In this document: positions 1 through 9,404 of the stretch, piece by piece
Position numbering within the stretch: position 1 is the stretch's first letter
Layout of the letters: each line of letters begins with the position of its first letter
Assembly: GCA_040387375.1 (NCBI GenBank)
Contig: JAZKDW010000024.1
Span: forward strand, 186,001-250,000
Direction of reading: 5' to 3'
DNA length: 64,000 nucleotides
DNA from: JAZKDW01 sp040387375
GTDB taxonomy: Bacteria > Pseudomonadota > Gammaproteobacteria > Burkholderiales > Burkholderiaceae_D
Notes under the pieces: model-generated
Databases searched by the model: none
Seen by the model: the letters and a program-made list of their open reading frames with translations, nothing else
What the model was told of the DNA's origin: nothing
Made by a program: the position numbers and the translations under genes

Positions 1-3000
1 ACCGTCAGCGCATTCTGGAACAATAGCGCCGGCGGCCCATCCAACACCAACGTTACCTCCGTGAAAATGGACTTCAGCCAGTTCGGTGGCGGCGCGGCCG
101 TGACCGCGACCAACTTCAGCAACGTCTGGCGGGCAAACTATACCTTGACGGCAGGTTCCATCGATGCCACCGGGAGGAATGTCAGCGTCACCGCCACCAA
201 CCCTTTTGGCAGCACTACCGCGGCCGACACCAGCAACGCGACCGTCGATAACATCCCTCTCACGGTCACCAATGGCAACCTCAGCATCTCCGGCGCAACA
301 GGCACGGGCGGTGCGTACAAGATCGGCGACACCGTCACCGCGACCTGGAACAATACCGCCGGCGGTGACAACAACAGCGACACCCTCTTCAGCGCAAACA
401 CCACCTTCAACTTCAGCCAGTTCGGCGGCAGCTCCTTCGTGACCGCGACCAACAATTCCGGCCTCTGGACCGCGTCCTATACACTGACCGCAGGCGCCAT
501 CGACGGCGGTAACAGGAATGTCTCCTTCAGCGCCACCGACAATGCTGGCAATTTCACCTCTACGTTCGATACCACCAACGCGACCGTGGACAACGTCGCC
601 CCTGCAGTCACCGATGCCAGGATCAGCATTTCCGGCGGATCCGGCACTGGCGGCGCGTACAAGATCGGCGACACCGTCACGGCGACCTGGAACAATACCG
701 CCGGCGGCGACAATAACAGCGACACCATCAGCGGCGCTACCATCGACTTCAGCCAGTTCGGCGGCGGCGCCGCGGTGGCCGCGACCAATAGTGCCGGCAC
801 CTGGACTGCGAGCACCACACTGACCGCAGGCGCCATCGACGCCATCAACAGGAATGTCAGCGTCACGGCCTCCGACAATGCAGGCAACACCAGGACCACG
901 GCCGATACCACCAATGCGACCGTGGACAATATCGCCCCCACCGTCACCGATGGCAGCATCGGTATTTCCGGCGGATCCGGCGTCGACCTGTTCAGGATCG
1001 GCGACACCGTCACCGCGACCTGGGACAATACCGCCAGCGGCGACAACAACGGCGACACCATCAGCAGCGTGACTGTGGACTTCAGCCAGTTTGGCGGCAC
1101 GATCACGGCTGCGTCCGACAGCTCAGGTCTCTGGACCGCGGCCTACACCCTGCTTCCAGGCGTGCTGGACGGCACCAGCAGAAACGTCATCTTCATCGCT
1201 ACCGACAATGAAGGCAACATTACCACCACGGCCGACACCACCAACGCCACGGTCGATTCGACAGCCGCGACCAGTGACATCGCCGTGGCAGACAGTTCAC
1301 TGCTGGCGGGTGAAACCTCACTGGTGACGATTACGTTCTCCGAGGCGGTCAACGACTTTACCAATGCTGACCTGACGATTAGCAACGGCACACTCAGTAC
1401 CGTCAGTTCCGCCGACGGCGGCATCACCTGGACGGCCACGCTGACGCCAGACGTCAGCATGAGCGACATCACCAATCTAATCACGCTTGACAATTCAGGC
1501 GTTCAGGATGTGGCGGGCAATGCCGGCAGCGGCACCACCGACTCCAACAACTACGCGGTCGATACGATACGGCCGACGGCCAGCATCGTGGTCGCCGACA
1601 ACGCGCTGGCCGTGGGCGAAACCTCGCTGGTGACCATCACGTTCTCCGAGGCGGTGACGGGCTTTGCCAATGTCGACCTGTCGATCGCCAATGGCACGCT
1701 CAGTACCGTCAGCTCCTTTGACGGCGGCATCACCTGGACCGCGACACTGACGCCAACGGCGAGCATCACCGACGCGATCAACGTGATCACGCTGGCCAAT
1801 GCAGGTGTGCAGAATGCAGCAGGCAATGCCGGCAGCGGCACCACTGCCTCCAACAATTACGAAGTCGATACGGCTCGTCCGACGGCTGGCATCGTGGTCG
1901 CCGACAGTTCCCTGTTGGCGGGAGAAACTTCGCTGGTGACAATCACCTTTTCCGAAGCGGTGACTGGCTTTGACAATGCCGACCTGACGGTCGCCACCGG
2001 CACGCTCGGCACCGTCAGTTCATCTGATGGCGGCATCACATGGAGCGCAGTGCTGACACCACCGGCCGACATTACCGACACGAACAACACGATCACGCTC
2101 GACAACACCGGCGTGCAAGACGCAGCCGGCAATGCCGGCAGCGGCTCCACCGACTCCAACAATTACGCGATCGCCACCGTGCTCCCGACGGCCACCGTTG
2201 TTGTCGCCGACAGCGCGTTGAATGCGGGAGAAACCTCGCTGGTGACGATCACATTTTCGGAAGCGGTGACGGGTTTTAGCAATTCCGATCTGATCGTCGA
2301 AAACGGCACGCTCAGTACCGTCAGTTCCGCGGACGGCGGCATCACGTGGACGGCAACTCTGACGCCAACGGCCGACGTTACCGACGCCATCAATGTGATT
2401 ACGCTGGCCAATACCGGTGTGCAGAATGCAGCGGGCAATGCCGGCAGCGGCACCACCGACTCCGGCAATTATGCTGTCTCCAGCGTGCGGCCGACGGCCA
2501 GCATCGTCATCGCCGACAACGCGCTGGCCATCGGTGAAACTTCGCTGGTGACCATCACGTTTTCCGAAGCGGTGACCGACTTTGCCAATGCCGACCTGTC
2601 GATCGCCAATGGCACGCTCGGCACCGTCAGCTCCTCTGACGGCGGCATCACCTGGAGCGCGACACTGACACCAACGGCGAGCATTACCGACGCGATCAAC
2701 GTGATCACGCTGGCCAATGCAGGTGTGCAGAATGCAGCAGGCAATGCCGGCAGCGGCACCACTGCCTCCAACAATTACGAAGTCGATACGGCTCGTCCGA
2801 CGGCTGGCATCGTGGTCGCCGACAGTTCCCTGTTGGCGGGAGAAACTTCGCTGGTGACAATCACCTTTTCCGAAGCGGTGACTGGCTTTGACAATGCCGA
2901 CCTGACGGTCGCCACCGGCACGCTCGGCACCGTCAGTTCATCTGATGGCGGCATCACATGGAGCGCCCTGCTGACGCCAACGGCCGACATTACCGACACG

Positions 3001-5187
3001 GGCAACCTGATCACGCTCGACAACACGGGCGTGCAAGACGCAGCGGGCAATGCCGGCAGCGGCTCCACCGACTCCAACAATTACACGATCGCCACCGTGC
3101 GACCGACGGCCGCCGTTGTTGTCGCCGACAGTGCGCTGGTCGCGGGTCAAACCTCGCTGGTGACGATCACGTTCTCCGAAGCGGTCACCGGCTTTGCCAA
3201 TGTCGACCTGACGATTGCCAACGGCACGCTCAGTACCGTCAGTTCCGCAGACGGCGGCATCACCTGGACGGCCACGCTCACGCCAGACGCCGGCTTCACC
3301 GGCAGCAGCAATGTAATCACGCTCGACACCGGCGGGCTGACCAACGCCGCCGGCAACGCCGGCACCGGCGCTACCGTTTCGAATAATTATGCAATCGATA
3401 CGGCGCTTCCGACCGCCACGATCGTCGTGGCGGACAGCTCGCTGGTGGCGGGTGAAACCTCGCTGGTGACAATCACGTTCTCCGAGGCGGTTACCGGCTT
3501 TGCCAATGCCGACCTGACGGTCGCCAACGGCACGCTCAGTGCCGTCAGCTCCTCTGATGGCGGCATCACCTGGACTGCAACACTGACACCAACGGCGAGT
3601 GTCACCGACACGAACAACGTGATCACGCTGGCTAATACGGGTGTGCAAGACGCAGCGGGCAATGCCGGCAGCGGCACCACCGACTCCGACAACTACGCGA
3701 TCGATACAACTCGACCAACGGCTGGCATCGTCGTCGCCGACAATGAGCTGGCCGTGGGCGAAACCTCGCTGGTGACAATCACGTTCTCCGAAGCGGTCAC
3801 AGGTTTTGCCAATGTCAACCTGACGGTCGCTAACGGCACGCTCAGCGCCGTCAGTTCGGCTGATGGCGGCATCACCTGGACCGCGATACTGACGCCAACA
3901 GCGGGCATAAACGCCACAAGCAACTTGATCACGCTCGACCACACGGATGTGCAGGATGCCGCGGGAAATGCCGGCGCCGGCATCGCCAACTCCAACAACT
4001 ACACTCTCGACAGCACCTCGCCGACGGCCTTCATCGATGTGACGGACAATGCGCTGGCCGCGGGCGAAACCTCGCTGGTGACAATTACCTTCTCCGAAGC
4101 GGTAGCGGGTTTTACCAATGCCGACCTGACAATTGCCAACGGCAGCCTCAGCGCCGTCAGTTCCGCCGACGGCGGCATCACCTGGACTGCCACGCTGACG
4201 CCAACGGACAGCATTGCCGCCGCGACCAACTTTATTGCGCTCGACAACGCGGGCGTGCAGGACGTGGCGGGCAATGCCGGCAGCGGCACCACAGATTCCA
4301 ACAATTATGCAGTCGCTACCGTGCGGCCGACGGCCAGCATCGTCGTCGCCGACAGCGCGCTGACCGTGGGGGAAAGCGCGCTGGTGACGATCACGTTTTC
4401 CGACGCGGTGACGGGCTTTACCAATGCCGACCTGACGGTTGACAATGGCAGTCTCAGTGATGTCAGTTCCGCCGATGGCGGCATCACCTGGACGGCGATC
4501 CTGACGCCTGTGGCCAGCATTAACGACACCAGCAATGTGATCGTGCTCGACAGTTCGGGTGTGCAAGATGCCGCCGGCAATGCCGGCATCGGCAGCACGA
4601 ATTCCAACAACTACGCGGTCAATACCGCGAGCCGGACAGTCGATACCCTGGTCACCGGTAACGCACCGCCCATGAACAATATCCTGCTCATGCCATTCAC
4701 GATTACGGAAGCATCGGCGCCCCCGGCTTCGCCTGTCCTGCTCCCATTCAGCACGTCGCCGCTGGCGGCGGTTATCCAGGAAGCCGAGGGTAATGACTAT
4801 CGTTCGAGTGTCCTGGCTGAAGCGCCCGGATTGCAGACATTTTCGATCGCTGACGATGAAGCCGACGACATCAGCCTCACGATCCCGAACGACCCCATCC
4901 TGACGACCGCAAGCGGCGAGGCGCCGCCAACCGACACGGTGCGACCGCTGGCGCGCTTGTCCGGCATGGATCTGCTGGTTGCGCTGGGCCTGGGACAAGC
5001 GCTTGCGGGCGAATCTGATGCGCACGACGATGGCGCGCCGCCAGAGTCCGACACCCGTCCAGCGCATGCACCTCAGCTGAGCGAACAGTTCGTACACGAA
5101 GCGCGGCGCTTTGTACATGGCTCGAGTGCCACGCTGGACCATCTGGGCGAGATCGAACAATCCCGCCTTGCCGCCCTGAACGCATGA
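1..5187 (+). CDS. Giant Ig-like repeat surface protein (3' part)
   Basis: The reading frame is open from base 1, so the true start lies upstream; the visible part is about 1,728 residues. The first 420 residues hold three to four units of 111-114 residues, each with a TVTATWNNTAGGDNN-like core. Residues 422-1543 hold eleven units of exactly 102 residues, each with a GETSLVTITFSEAV core, DGGITWTATLTP and AGNAGSGTTDSNNY, typical of bacterial Ig-like adhesin domains. The last ~180 residues are non-repetitive, Pro- and Asp/Glu-rich. I see no glycine-rich RTX nonapeptides, LPxTG or PEP-CTERM anchor. A TolC-type protein begins 36 bases after the stop and two adaptors follow, which suggests an exported or surface-attached adhesin. 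Function is inferred from repeats and context; the N-terminus is missing. Confidence 0.85.
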   Translation, partial: TVSAFWNNSAGGPSNTNVTSVKMDFSQFGGGAAVTATNFSNVWRANYTLTAGSIDATGRNVSVTATNPFGSTTAADTSNATVDNIPLTVTNGNLSISGATGTGGAYKIGDTVTATWNNTAGGDNNSDTLFSANTTFNFSQFGGSSFVTATNNSGLWTASYTLTAGAIDGGNRNVSFSATDNAGNFTSTFDTTNATVDNVAPAVTDARISISGGSGTGGAYKIGDTVTATWNNTAGGDNNSDTISGATIDFSQFGGGAAVAATNSAGTWTASTTLTAGAIDAINRNVSVTASDNAGNTRTTADTTNATVDNIAPTVTDGSIGISGGSGVDLFRIGDTVTATWDNTASGDNNGDTISSVTVDFSQFGGTITAASDSSGLWTAAYTLLPGVLDGTSRNVIFIATDNEGNITTTADTTNATVDSTAATSDIAVADSSLLAGETSLVTITFSEAVNDFTNADLTISNGTLSTVSSADGGITWTATLTPDVSMSDITNLITLDNSGVQDVAGNAGSGTTDSNNYAVDTIRPTASIVVADNALAVGETSLVTITFSEAVTGFANVDLSIANGTLSTVSSFDGGITWTATLTPTASITDAINVITLANAGVQNAAGNAGSGTTASNNYEVDTARPTAGIVVADSSLLAGETSLVTITFSEAVTGFDNADLTVATGTLGTVSSSDGGITWSAVLTPPADITDTNNTITLDNTGVQDAAGNAGSGSTDSNNYAIATVLPTATVVVADSALNAGETSLVTITFSEAVTGFSNSDLIVENGTLSTVSSADGGITWTATLTPTADVTDAINVITLANTGVQNAAGNAGSGTTDSGNYAVSSVRPTASIVIADNALAIGETSLVTITFSEAVTDFANADLSIANGTLGTVSSSDGGITWSATLTPTASITDAINVITLANAGVQNAAGNAGSGTTASNNYEVDTARPTAGIVVADSSLLAGETSLVTITFSEAVTGFDNADLTVATGTLGTVSSSDGGITWSALLTPTADITDTGNLITLDNTGVQDAAGNAGSGSTDSNNYTIATVRPTAAVVVADSALVAGQTSLVTITFSEAVTGFANVDLTIANGTLSTVSSADGGITWTATLTPDAGFTGSSNVITLDTGGLTNAAGNAGTGATVSNNYAIDTALPTATIVVADSSLVAGETSLVTITFSEAVTGFANADLTVANGTLSAVSSSDGGITWTATLTPTASVTDTNNVITLANTGVQDAAGNAGSGTTDSDNYAIDTTRPTAGIVVADNELAVGETSLVTITFSEAVTGFANVNLTVANGTLSAVSSADGGITWTAILTPTAGINATSNLITLDHTDVQDAAGNAGAGIANSNNYTLDSTSPTAFIDVTDNALAAGETSLVTITFSEAVAGFTNADLTIANGSLSAVSSADGGITWTATLTPTDSIAAATNFIALDNAGVQDVAGNAGSGTTDSNNYAVATVRPTASIVVADSALTVGESALVTITFSDAVTGFTNADLTVDNGSLSDVSSADGGITWTAILTPVASINDTSNVIVLDSSGVQDAAGNAGIGSTNSNNYAVNTASRTVDTLVTGNAPPMNNILLMPFTITEASAPPASPVLLPFSTSPLAAVIQEAEGNDYRSSVLAEAPGLQTFSIADDEADDISLTIPNDPILTTASGEAPPTDTVRPLARLSGMDLLVALGLGQALAGESDAHDDGAPPESDTRPAHAPQLSEQFVHEARRFVHGSSATLDHLGEIEQSRLAALNA
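1264..4629 (+). repeat. Eleven tandem 306-bp coding repeats
   Basis: Eleven in-frame units of exactly 306 bases (102 codons) run without an indel. The codon for the Gly of GETS falls at 1309 and then every 306 bases to 4369. Unit 7 has GQTS and unit 11 has GESA instead of GETS. Each unit is one Ig-like domain of the surface protein. Confidence 0.95.
1768..2966 (+). repeat. Two identical 281-bp segments, 918 bp apart
   Basis: Bases 1768-2048 and 2686-2966 appear identical. The offset is 918 bases, exactly three 306-bp units. The flanks (from about 1570 and 2490) are similar but carry scattered substitutions. This is what a recent three-unit duplication or gene conversion inside the repeat array would leave. 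Confidence 0.85.
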
Positions 5188-5223
5188 TGCCGAAAAAAAC
5201 AACCACCCGATGGAGAACCTCAG

Positions 5224-7134
5224 ATGACACTTCCCTTCTCTTCCTTCAGGACGGCACGGCCATCGGCCCTGTTGCCGCTTGCCGTGCTGGTAATAGCCGC
5301 CGTGAGCGGCTGCGCCGTTGTGCCCGAGCCTATCTCGGACGCTGCCCGCGGCAAGCGTGCGAAGGAAGATGTGCAGACCCTGTTCAAGGATATCGAACCC
5401 GTCGCGGGCGAGATGACCCTGCACGAGGCTTTTGCACGCGCACTGAAGTACAACTACGACTATCGCCTGCGCTCGATGGAACGCAGCATGGCTTCGAGCC
5501 AGCTTGACCTGGCCAACTTCGACATGCTGCCGCGCCTGACCGCATCGGCTGGCTATACCTCGCGCAGCAACGATGCCGGGTCACGTTCGGTCGACCTGGC
5601 TACCGGTGTCGAAAGCACGCTGTTCTCGGGCGCACAGGAGCGCAACCGCAGCACCGCCAATGCGATTTTCGCCTGGAATATTCTCGATTTCGGCGTCTCC
5701 TTCGTGCGCGCCCAGCAGCAGGCGACGCAAGTGCTGATCGCCGAGGAACGCAAGCGGAAGGTGGTGCAAAATATTTCGCAAGACGTAAGGCAGGCATTCT
5801 GGCGCGCTTACGTGGCGCAGCAGACGCTGCCGCGCATGGACGTGCTGCTCAACCGCCTGAAGGAGTCACTGGTGCGCAGCAGCCGCCTGGAAAAGGACCA
5901 GATGATGCCGCCGATGCAGGCGCTGGCCTACCAGCGCGCCCTGCTCGACCTGCACCAGCAAATCGTGGAGCGGCGCCAGGAACTGATTCTGGCGAAGTCC
6001 GAATTGAGCGCGCTGATCAATTTGCGGCCGGGCAGCCAGGTCACGCTCTCTGCCGCCGGCGAGGAAGAATCCGCGGCGGCGATGAGCCGGCTCGACGACA
6101 TGGATGCACTGGACCAGGCGGCTTTGGCCAACCGCCCCGAACTGCGCGAGGAAGATTACCGCAAGAAGATTTCGGTGCTCGAGGGCCGCAAGGCCTTGCT
6201 GGGATTCCTGCCCGGGATCGAGCTGAACCTCTCGGCCAGCCACGACAGCAACAAGTTTTTGCTTCACAATAACTGGACCGATGCCGGCGGCGTGATCTCG
6301 CTGAACTTGCTGCGCGCGTTTTCATATCCGGCGGCAAAGAGAGCCCAGGAAACCCAGCTCAAGCTGGATGACACGCGCCGCATCGCGGTCACCATGGCGG
6401 TGCTGACGCAAGTACGCATCGCGGCCCAGCGCTACGCGGAAGCACAGGCCGATTACCAGATCAGCCGCCAGGGCGCCGACGTCGATGCCCGCCTCGAGAA
6501 GCATATGGTGGCCGGCATCCAGGCCCGTTCCGAATTCCAGATGGAATTGCTGCGCGTCCAGGTCAAGGCGGCGCTGTCGGACATGCGGCGTTACGTGGCG
6601 CTGGCCAATGTGCAGGTCGCATATGCCCGCGTCGCCAATTCAGTCGGCGCCGACCTGTTGCCGGACGTGCCGCACACGCAAAGCGTCCAGGCCTTCACCG
6701 CGCAGCTGGCGAAGGCCGACCAGGACTGGCGCAAGACCAACTTCAATACCGCGCCGGCCGTGCCGGTTATCCTGGAAATTGGCGTTGCGCCGATTGCGCC
6801 GCCGGCCGGCAGCGGACTTGATCTGGCCGCCCTGATGCGAACCCGGCTCGGCGCGCTCGGCGCGGTAGCGGCCAGGCCCGGCGCCACTGGCGCAGTCGTC
6901 AGCGCCACTGCGGAAGTCGGGCAGCCGCTGGCCGGGATGCGTGCGGTCGAACTGATCTGGACCGTGCGCCACAATGGCGCAACCCTGGCCACCATCCCAT
7001 ACCGTTCGGTCATTCCGGAGAGCGTGGCATCGGCCTGGTCCGTGTTCGGCGAGGCGGCGACCGAGTCGGCCGCGACGCGGATCGTGAGCGTGTTGCGCAA
7101 CCGTGGCGCTGCCGCCGCCGGGGTAGCCAATTGA
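5224..7134 (+). CDS. TolC-family outer membrane efflux/secretion lipoprotein
   Basis: This 636-residue protein should form the outer membrane channel of the export system for the upstream repeat protein. The N-terminus has a signal sequence ending in a lipobox (VSGC, Cys30). Residues of about 75-490 have the long alpha-helical layout of TolC proteins, for example the ELSALINLRPG segment and the repeated half near residues 330-480. About 150 residues follow the TolC core (from roughly residue 490), longer than usual; I do not recognise this tail. GGAG lies about ten bases before the ATG. The stop overlaps the TTG start of the next gene, so translation is probably coupled. Confidence 0.85.
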   Translation: MTLPFSSFRTARPSALLPLAVLVIAAVSGCAVVPEPISDAARGKRAKEDVQTLFKDIEPVAGEMTLHEAFARALKYNYDYRLRSMERSMASSQLDLANFDMLPRLTASAGYTSRSNDAGSRSVDLATGVESTLFSGAQERNRSTANAIFAWNILDFGVSFVRAQQQATQVLIAEERKRKVVQNISQDVRQAFWRAYVAQQTLPRMDVLLNRLKESLVRSSRLEKDQMMPPMQALAYQRALLDLHQQIVERRQELILAKSELSALINLRPGSQVTLSAAGEEESAAAMSRLDDMDALDQAALANRPELREEDYRKKISVLEGRKALLGFLPGIELNLSASHDSNKFLLHNNWTDAGGVISLNLLRAFSYPAAKRAQETQLKLDDTRRIAVTMAVLTQVRIAAQRYAEAQADYQISRQGADVDARLEKHMVAGIQARSEFQMELLRVQVKAALSDMRRYVALANVQVAYARVANSVGADLLPDVPHTQSVQAFTAQLAKADQDWRKTNFNTAPAVPVILEIGVAPIAPPAGSGLDLAALMRTRLGALGAVAARPGATGAVVSATAEVGQPLAGMRAVELIWTVRHNGATLATIPYRSVIPESVASAWSVFGEAATESAATRIVSVLRNRGAAAAGVAN

Positions 7135-7889
7135 AGAATATTTCGAAGCAGGCCTGGGCCATGATGGCCGGCGCGCTGTGCTGCGCCACCGCACTCGCGG
7201 CGCAGCCGCTCGCGCCCGCAAGCATGGCGATCCGGGTGCTGGTGGTGGCTGGCCAGGAAAGTGTGCTGGCCTCGCAGATGGCCGGACGCATCGACGAGGT
7301 GGAAGTCAAGCTGGGCAGCACGATCAAGGCCGGCCAGGTCCTGCTGCGCTTCAATTGCGACGCCCAGCAGGCGCAGCTGAAAATGGCCAACGCCGAGTTT
7401 TACGGCGCCCAGCGCACTTACGAATCGAAGGTCAAGTTGCAAGCCATGGAGTCCGTGTCCGAGCTCGACGTGCAACAGGCGGCGGCAGCGGCGCAGAGGG
7501 CCACTGCCCAGATCGAGCTTTATCAGGTACAGCTCAGGCAATGCACCATCCGGGCCCCTTTTTCCGGGCGCGTGACGCGGCTGCATGCAAAACGTTTCGA
7601 AAGCGTCAATGTGGGCCAGCCCCTGATCGATGTGGTCAATAACGGCAAGCTCAAGCTGCAGCTCAACGTGCCTTCGAACTGGCTGGCATGGATCAAGGAG
7701 GACGCGCCGTTTTCGATCCGGATCGACGAGACCGCCCAAGCCTACCAGGCACGTGTACTGCGCATCAATGGACGTGTGGACGCGGTCAGCCAATCGGTGG
7801 AGATCGAAGGTGAGGTCGTCGGCAATGCGCCCAGGCTGTTGTCCGGCATGAGTGGCGTCGCCAGTTTCGCGCAGGCGAACAAGCCATAG
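7131..7889 (+). CDS. Periplasmic adaptor (HlyD/RND membrane fusion protein)
   Basis: The start is TTG at 7131, overlapping the TGA of the TolC gene (TTGA). It is preferred over the ATG at 7161-7163 because it gives a full signal peptide (MKNISK..., cleavage near residue 23, ALA-AQP). The 252-residue protein has two biotinyl/lipoyl-like half motifs (GRIDEVEVKLGSTIKAGQ near residue 44, and FSGRVTRLHAKRFESVNVGQ near 142) separated by a short helical hairpin. It is smaller than most adaptors and lacks a C-terminal membrane-proximal domain. It is likely to link the TolC partner to an inner membrane component. Confidence 0.82.
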   Translation: MKNISKQAWAMMAGALCCATALAAQPLAPASMAIRVLVVAGQESVLASQMAGRIDEVEVKLGSTIKAGQVLLRFNCDAQQAQLKMANAEFYGAQRTYESKVKLQAMESVSELDVQQAAAAAQRATAQIELYQVQLRQCTIRAPFSGRVTRLHAKRFESVNVGQPLIDVVNNGKLKLQLNVPSNWLAWIKEDAPFSIRIDETAQAYQARVLRINGRVDAVSQSVEIEGEVVGNAPRLLSGMSGVASFAQANKP

Positions 7890-7897
7890 GAGCGAAC

Positions 7898-9241
7898 TTG
7901 GCTGAACCAGAAGTCAATCTTCATGGCATCGGCGCGCTGCTGCAGATCGAACAGGATGCGCGCCAGGCCGAGAGCGAGGCCGCGGTCGAATTCATCGCTG
8001 TCAACGACACCTGGCGCATCGTGCCGTATCGGCAGGCGCTGTTGTGGCGCCCGGACGGACTCGGGCGTCCTGCCTTGCGGCTGGTCTCGGGCCTGGCCGA
8101 CATGGCTGGCGACTCGCCATACCGGCAGTGGATCAACGCGGCGCTGCGTCACCTCGCCACTGGACTCGACGATGGCAAGGCGCGTGTCGTCACGATGGAT
8201 GCCTTGCCGCCGGATCTGCATGATGGCTGGCGCGAGTGGATGGCGCACAGCGTGGTTCTGGTGGCGCTGCGGGCGCCGGCGGGCGGTTCGGTGGGCGGCA
8301 TGTGGCTTACGATGGAGCGCGACGCCAGCCAGGCTGAAATGGCGCTGCTCGAGCGGCTGGCCGGATGTTATGGCCAGGCATTGTGGGCATGGCGCAAGCA
8401 GACCCCGGCATGGCGCCGCGCGCTCGTCCGCTTCAAGCATTCACGCAAGCGGCTCTGGCTGGCGCTGGCGCTGGTGGCGCTGATACCGATGCGCCTGACC
8501 GTGCTGGCGCCCGCGCACATCGTCGGCAAGGACGCCAGGCTCATCGCCGCACCTCAGGACGGTGTCGTCAGCCAGTTTTTCGTGCAGCCGAACCAGGCGG
8601 TCCAGGCCGGGGCAGCGCTGTTTGCACTGGACGACACAGGCGCACGCAACCGCAACGAAGTGGCGGCCAAATCACGCGCCGTGGCCGAGGCCGAATATCT
8701 GCGCACGACGCAAAAATCATTCAGCGACGGCGCCAGCAAGGGCGAGCTATCGTCGCTGCGCGCCAGGCTGGAGGAAAAGACGGCCGAGGCTAAATATGTC
8801 CAGGACTTGTTCGAACGGATTCAGGTCAACGCGCCCGACGCCGGCATTGCCATCTTCTCGGACCGCAACGACTGGCTAGGCAAGCCGGTGCAGACCGGTG
8901 AACGCATCATCTTGCTGGCCGATCCGGACAAGGTCCAGATCGCCATCGACCTGCCGGTCGACGACGCCCTCAACCTCGGGCTCGGCGCTGCCGCCATGCT
9001 GTACCTGAACGTCGCTCCGCTGGGGGCGATAGCCGGGACACTGACGCAGTCGAGTTATGAGCCGGTGCTGACGAGCGAGGGTGTGGTGGCCTATCAGCTC
9101 AAGGCCGACCTGGACGCCGGGCAGCCGGTCCCACGTATCGGCCTCAAGGGCACGGCGAAGCTGTACGGCGGCTGGGCCCCGCTGATCTACCATGTACTGC
9201 GCAAGCCGCTGGCTGTGGTGCGGCGCACTGTCGGCATTTAA
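7898..9241 (+). CDS. Inner-membrane HlyD-type adaptor with N-terminal cytoplasmic domain
   Basis: A 447-residue protein with TTG start at 7898 behind an AGGAG (about six bases upstream). Residues 1-180 form a soluble domain that looks GAF-like (inference from length and pattern). One membrane segment follows near residues 184-205. Then comes an adaptor body: a lipoyl-like motif (IAAPQDGVVSQFFVQPNQAV) near residue 216, a helical hairpin at about 245-300 and a second half motif near 315-345. It follows the smaller adaptor by eight bases. No ABC ATPase or RND pump gene is seen downstream, so the energising subunit must lie upstream of the window or elsewhere. Confidence 0.78.
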   Translation: MAEPEVNLHGIGALLQIEQDARQAESEAAVEFIAVNDTWRIVPYRQALLWRPDGLGRPALRLVSGLADMAGDSPYRQWINAALRHLATGLDDGKARVVTMDALPPDLHDGWREWMAHSVVLVALRAPAGGSVGGMWLTMERDASQAEMALLERLAGCYGQALWAWRKQTPAWRRALVRFKHSRKRLWLALALVALIPMRLTVLAPAHIVGKDARLIAAPQDGVVSQFFVQPNQAVQAGAALFALDDTGARNRNEVAAKSRAVAEAEYLRTTQKSFSDGASKGELSSLRARLEEKTAEAKYVQDLFERIQVNAPDAGIAIFSDRNDWLGKPVQTGERIILLADPDKVQIAIDLPVDDALNLGLGAAAMLYLNVAPLGAIAGTLTQSSYEPVLTSEGVVAYQLKADLDAGQPVPRIGLKGTAKLYGGWAPLIYHVLRKPLAVVRRTVGI

Positions 9242-9404
9242 ATACTCCATCAAGCTTGTGCGCGGCCCTCGATTTTTCCGAAACACCAAGATCATGAACT
9301 TTACGGGGATATCCGCTTCCCATGTTCTTTTATTGGACTCATGCACTTGTAGAGCAGGATAGATATCGCAAGATAGAGAATAATATATAAACCATCAGCA
9401 CACG

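Noticed and set aside
138..4610. Many 101-codon frames on the minus strand at 306-base steps
   Set aside because: They are shadows of the plus-strand repeats, one per unit.
1..5187. RTX toxin or PEP-CTERM surface protein
   Set aside because: No glycine-rich calcium nonapeptides, PEP-CTERM, or LPxTG motif in the visible C-terminus; Ig-like adhesin fits better.
2938..5424. Long reading frame of about 828 codons on the minus strand
   Set aside because: It is antisense to the tandem Ig-like repeats; a fixed 306-base period keeps one frame free of stops. Its translation is rich in Arg/His/Gly without domains.
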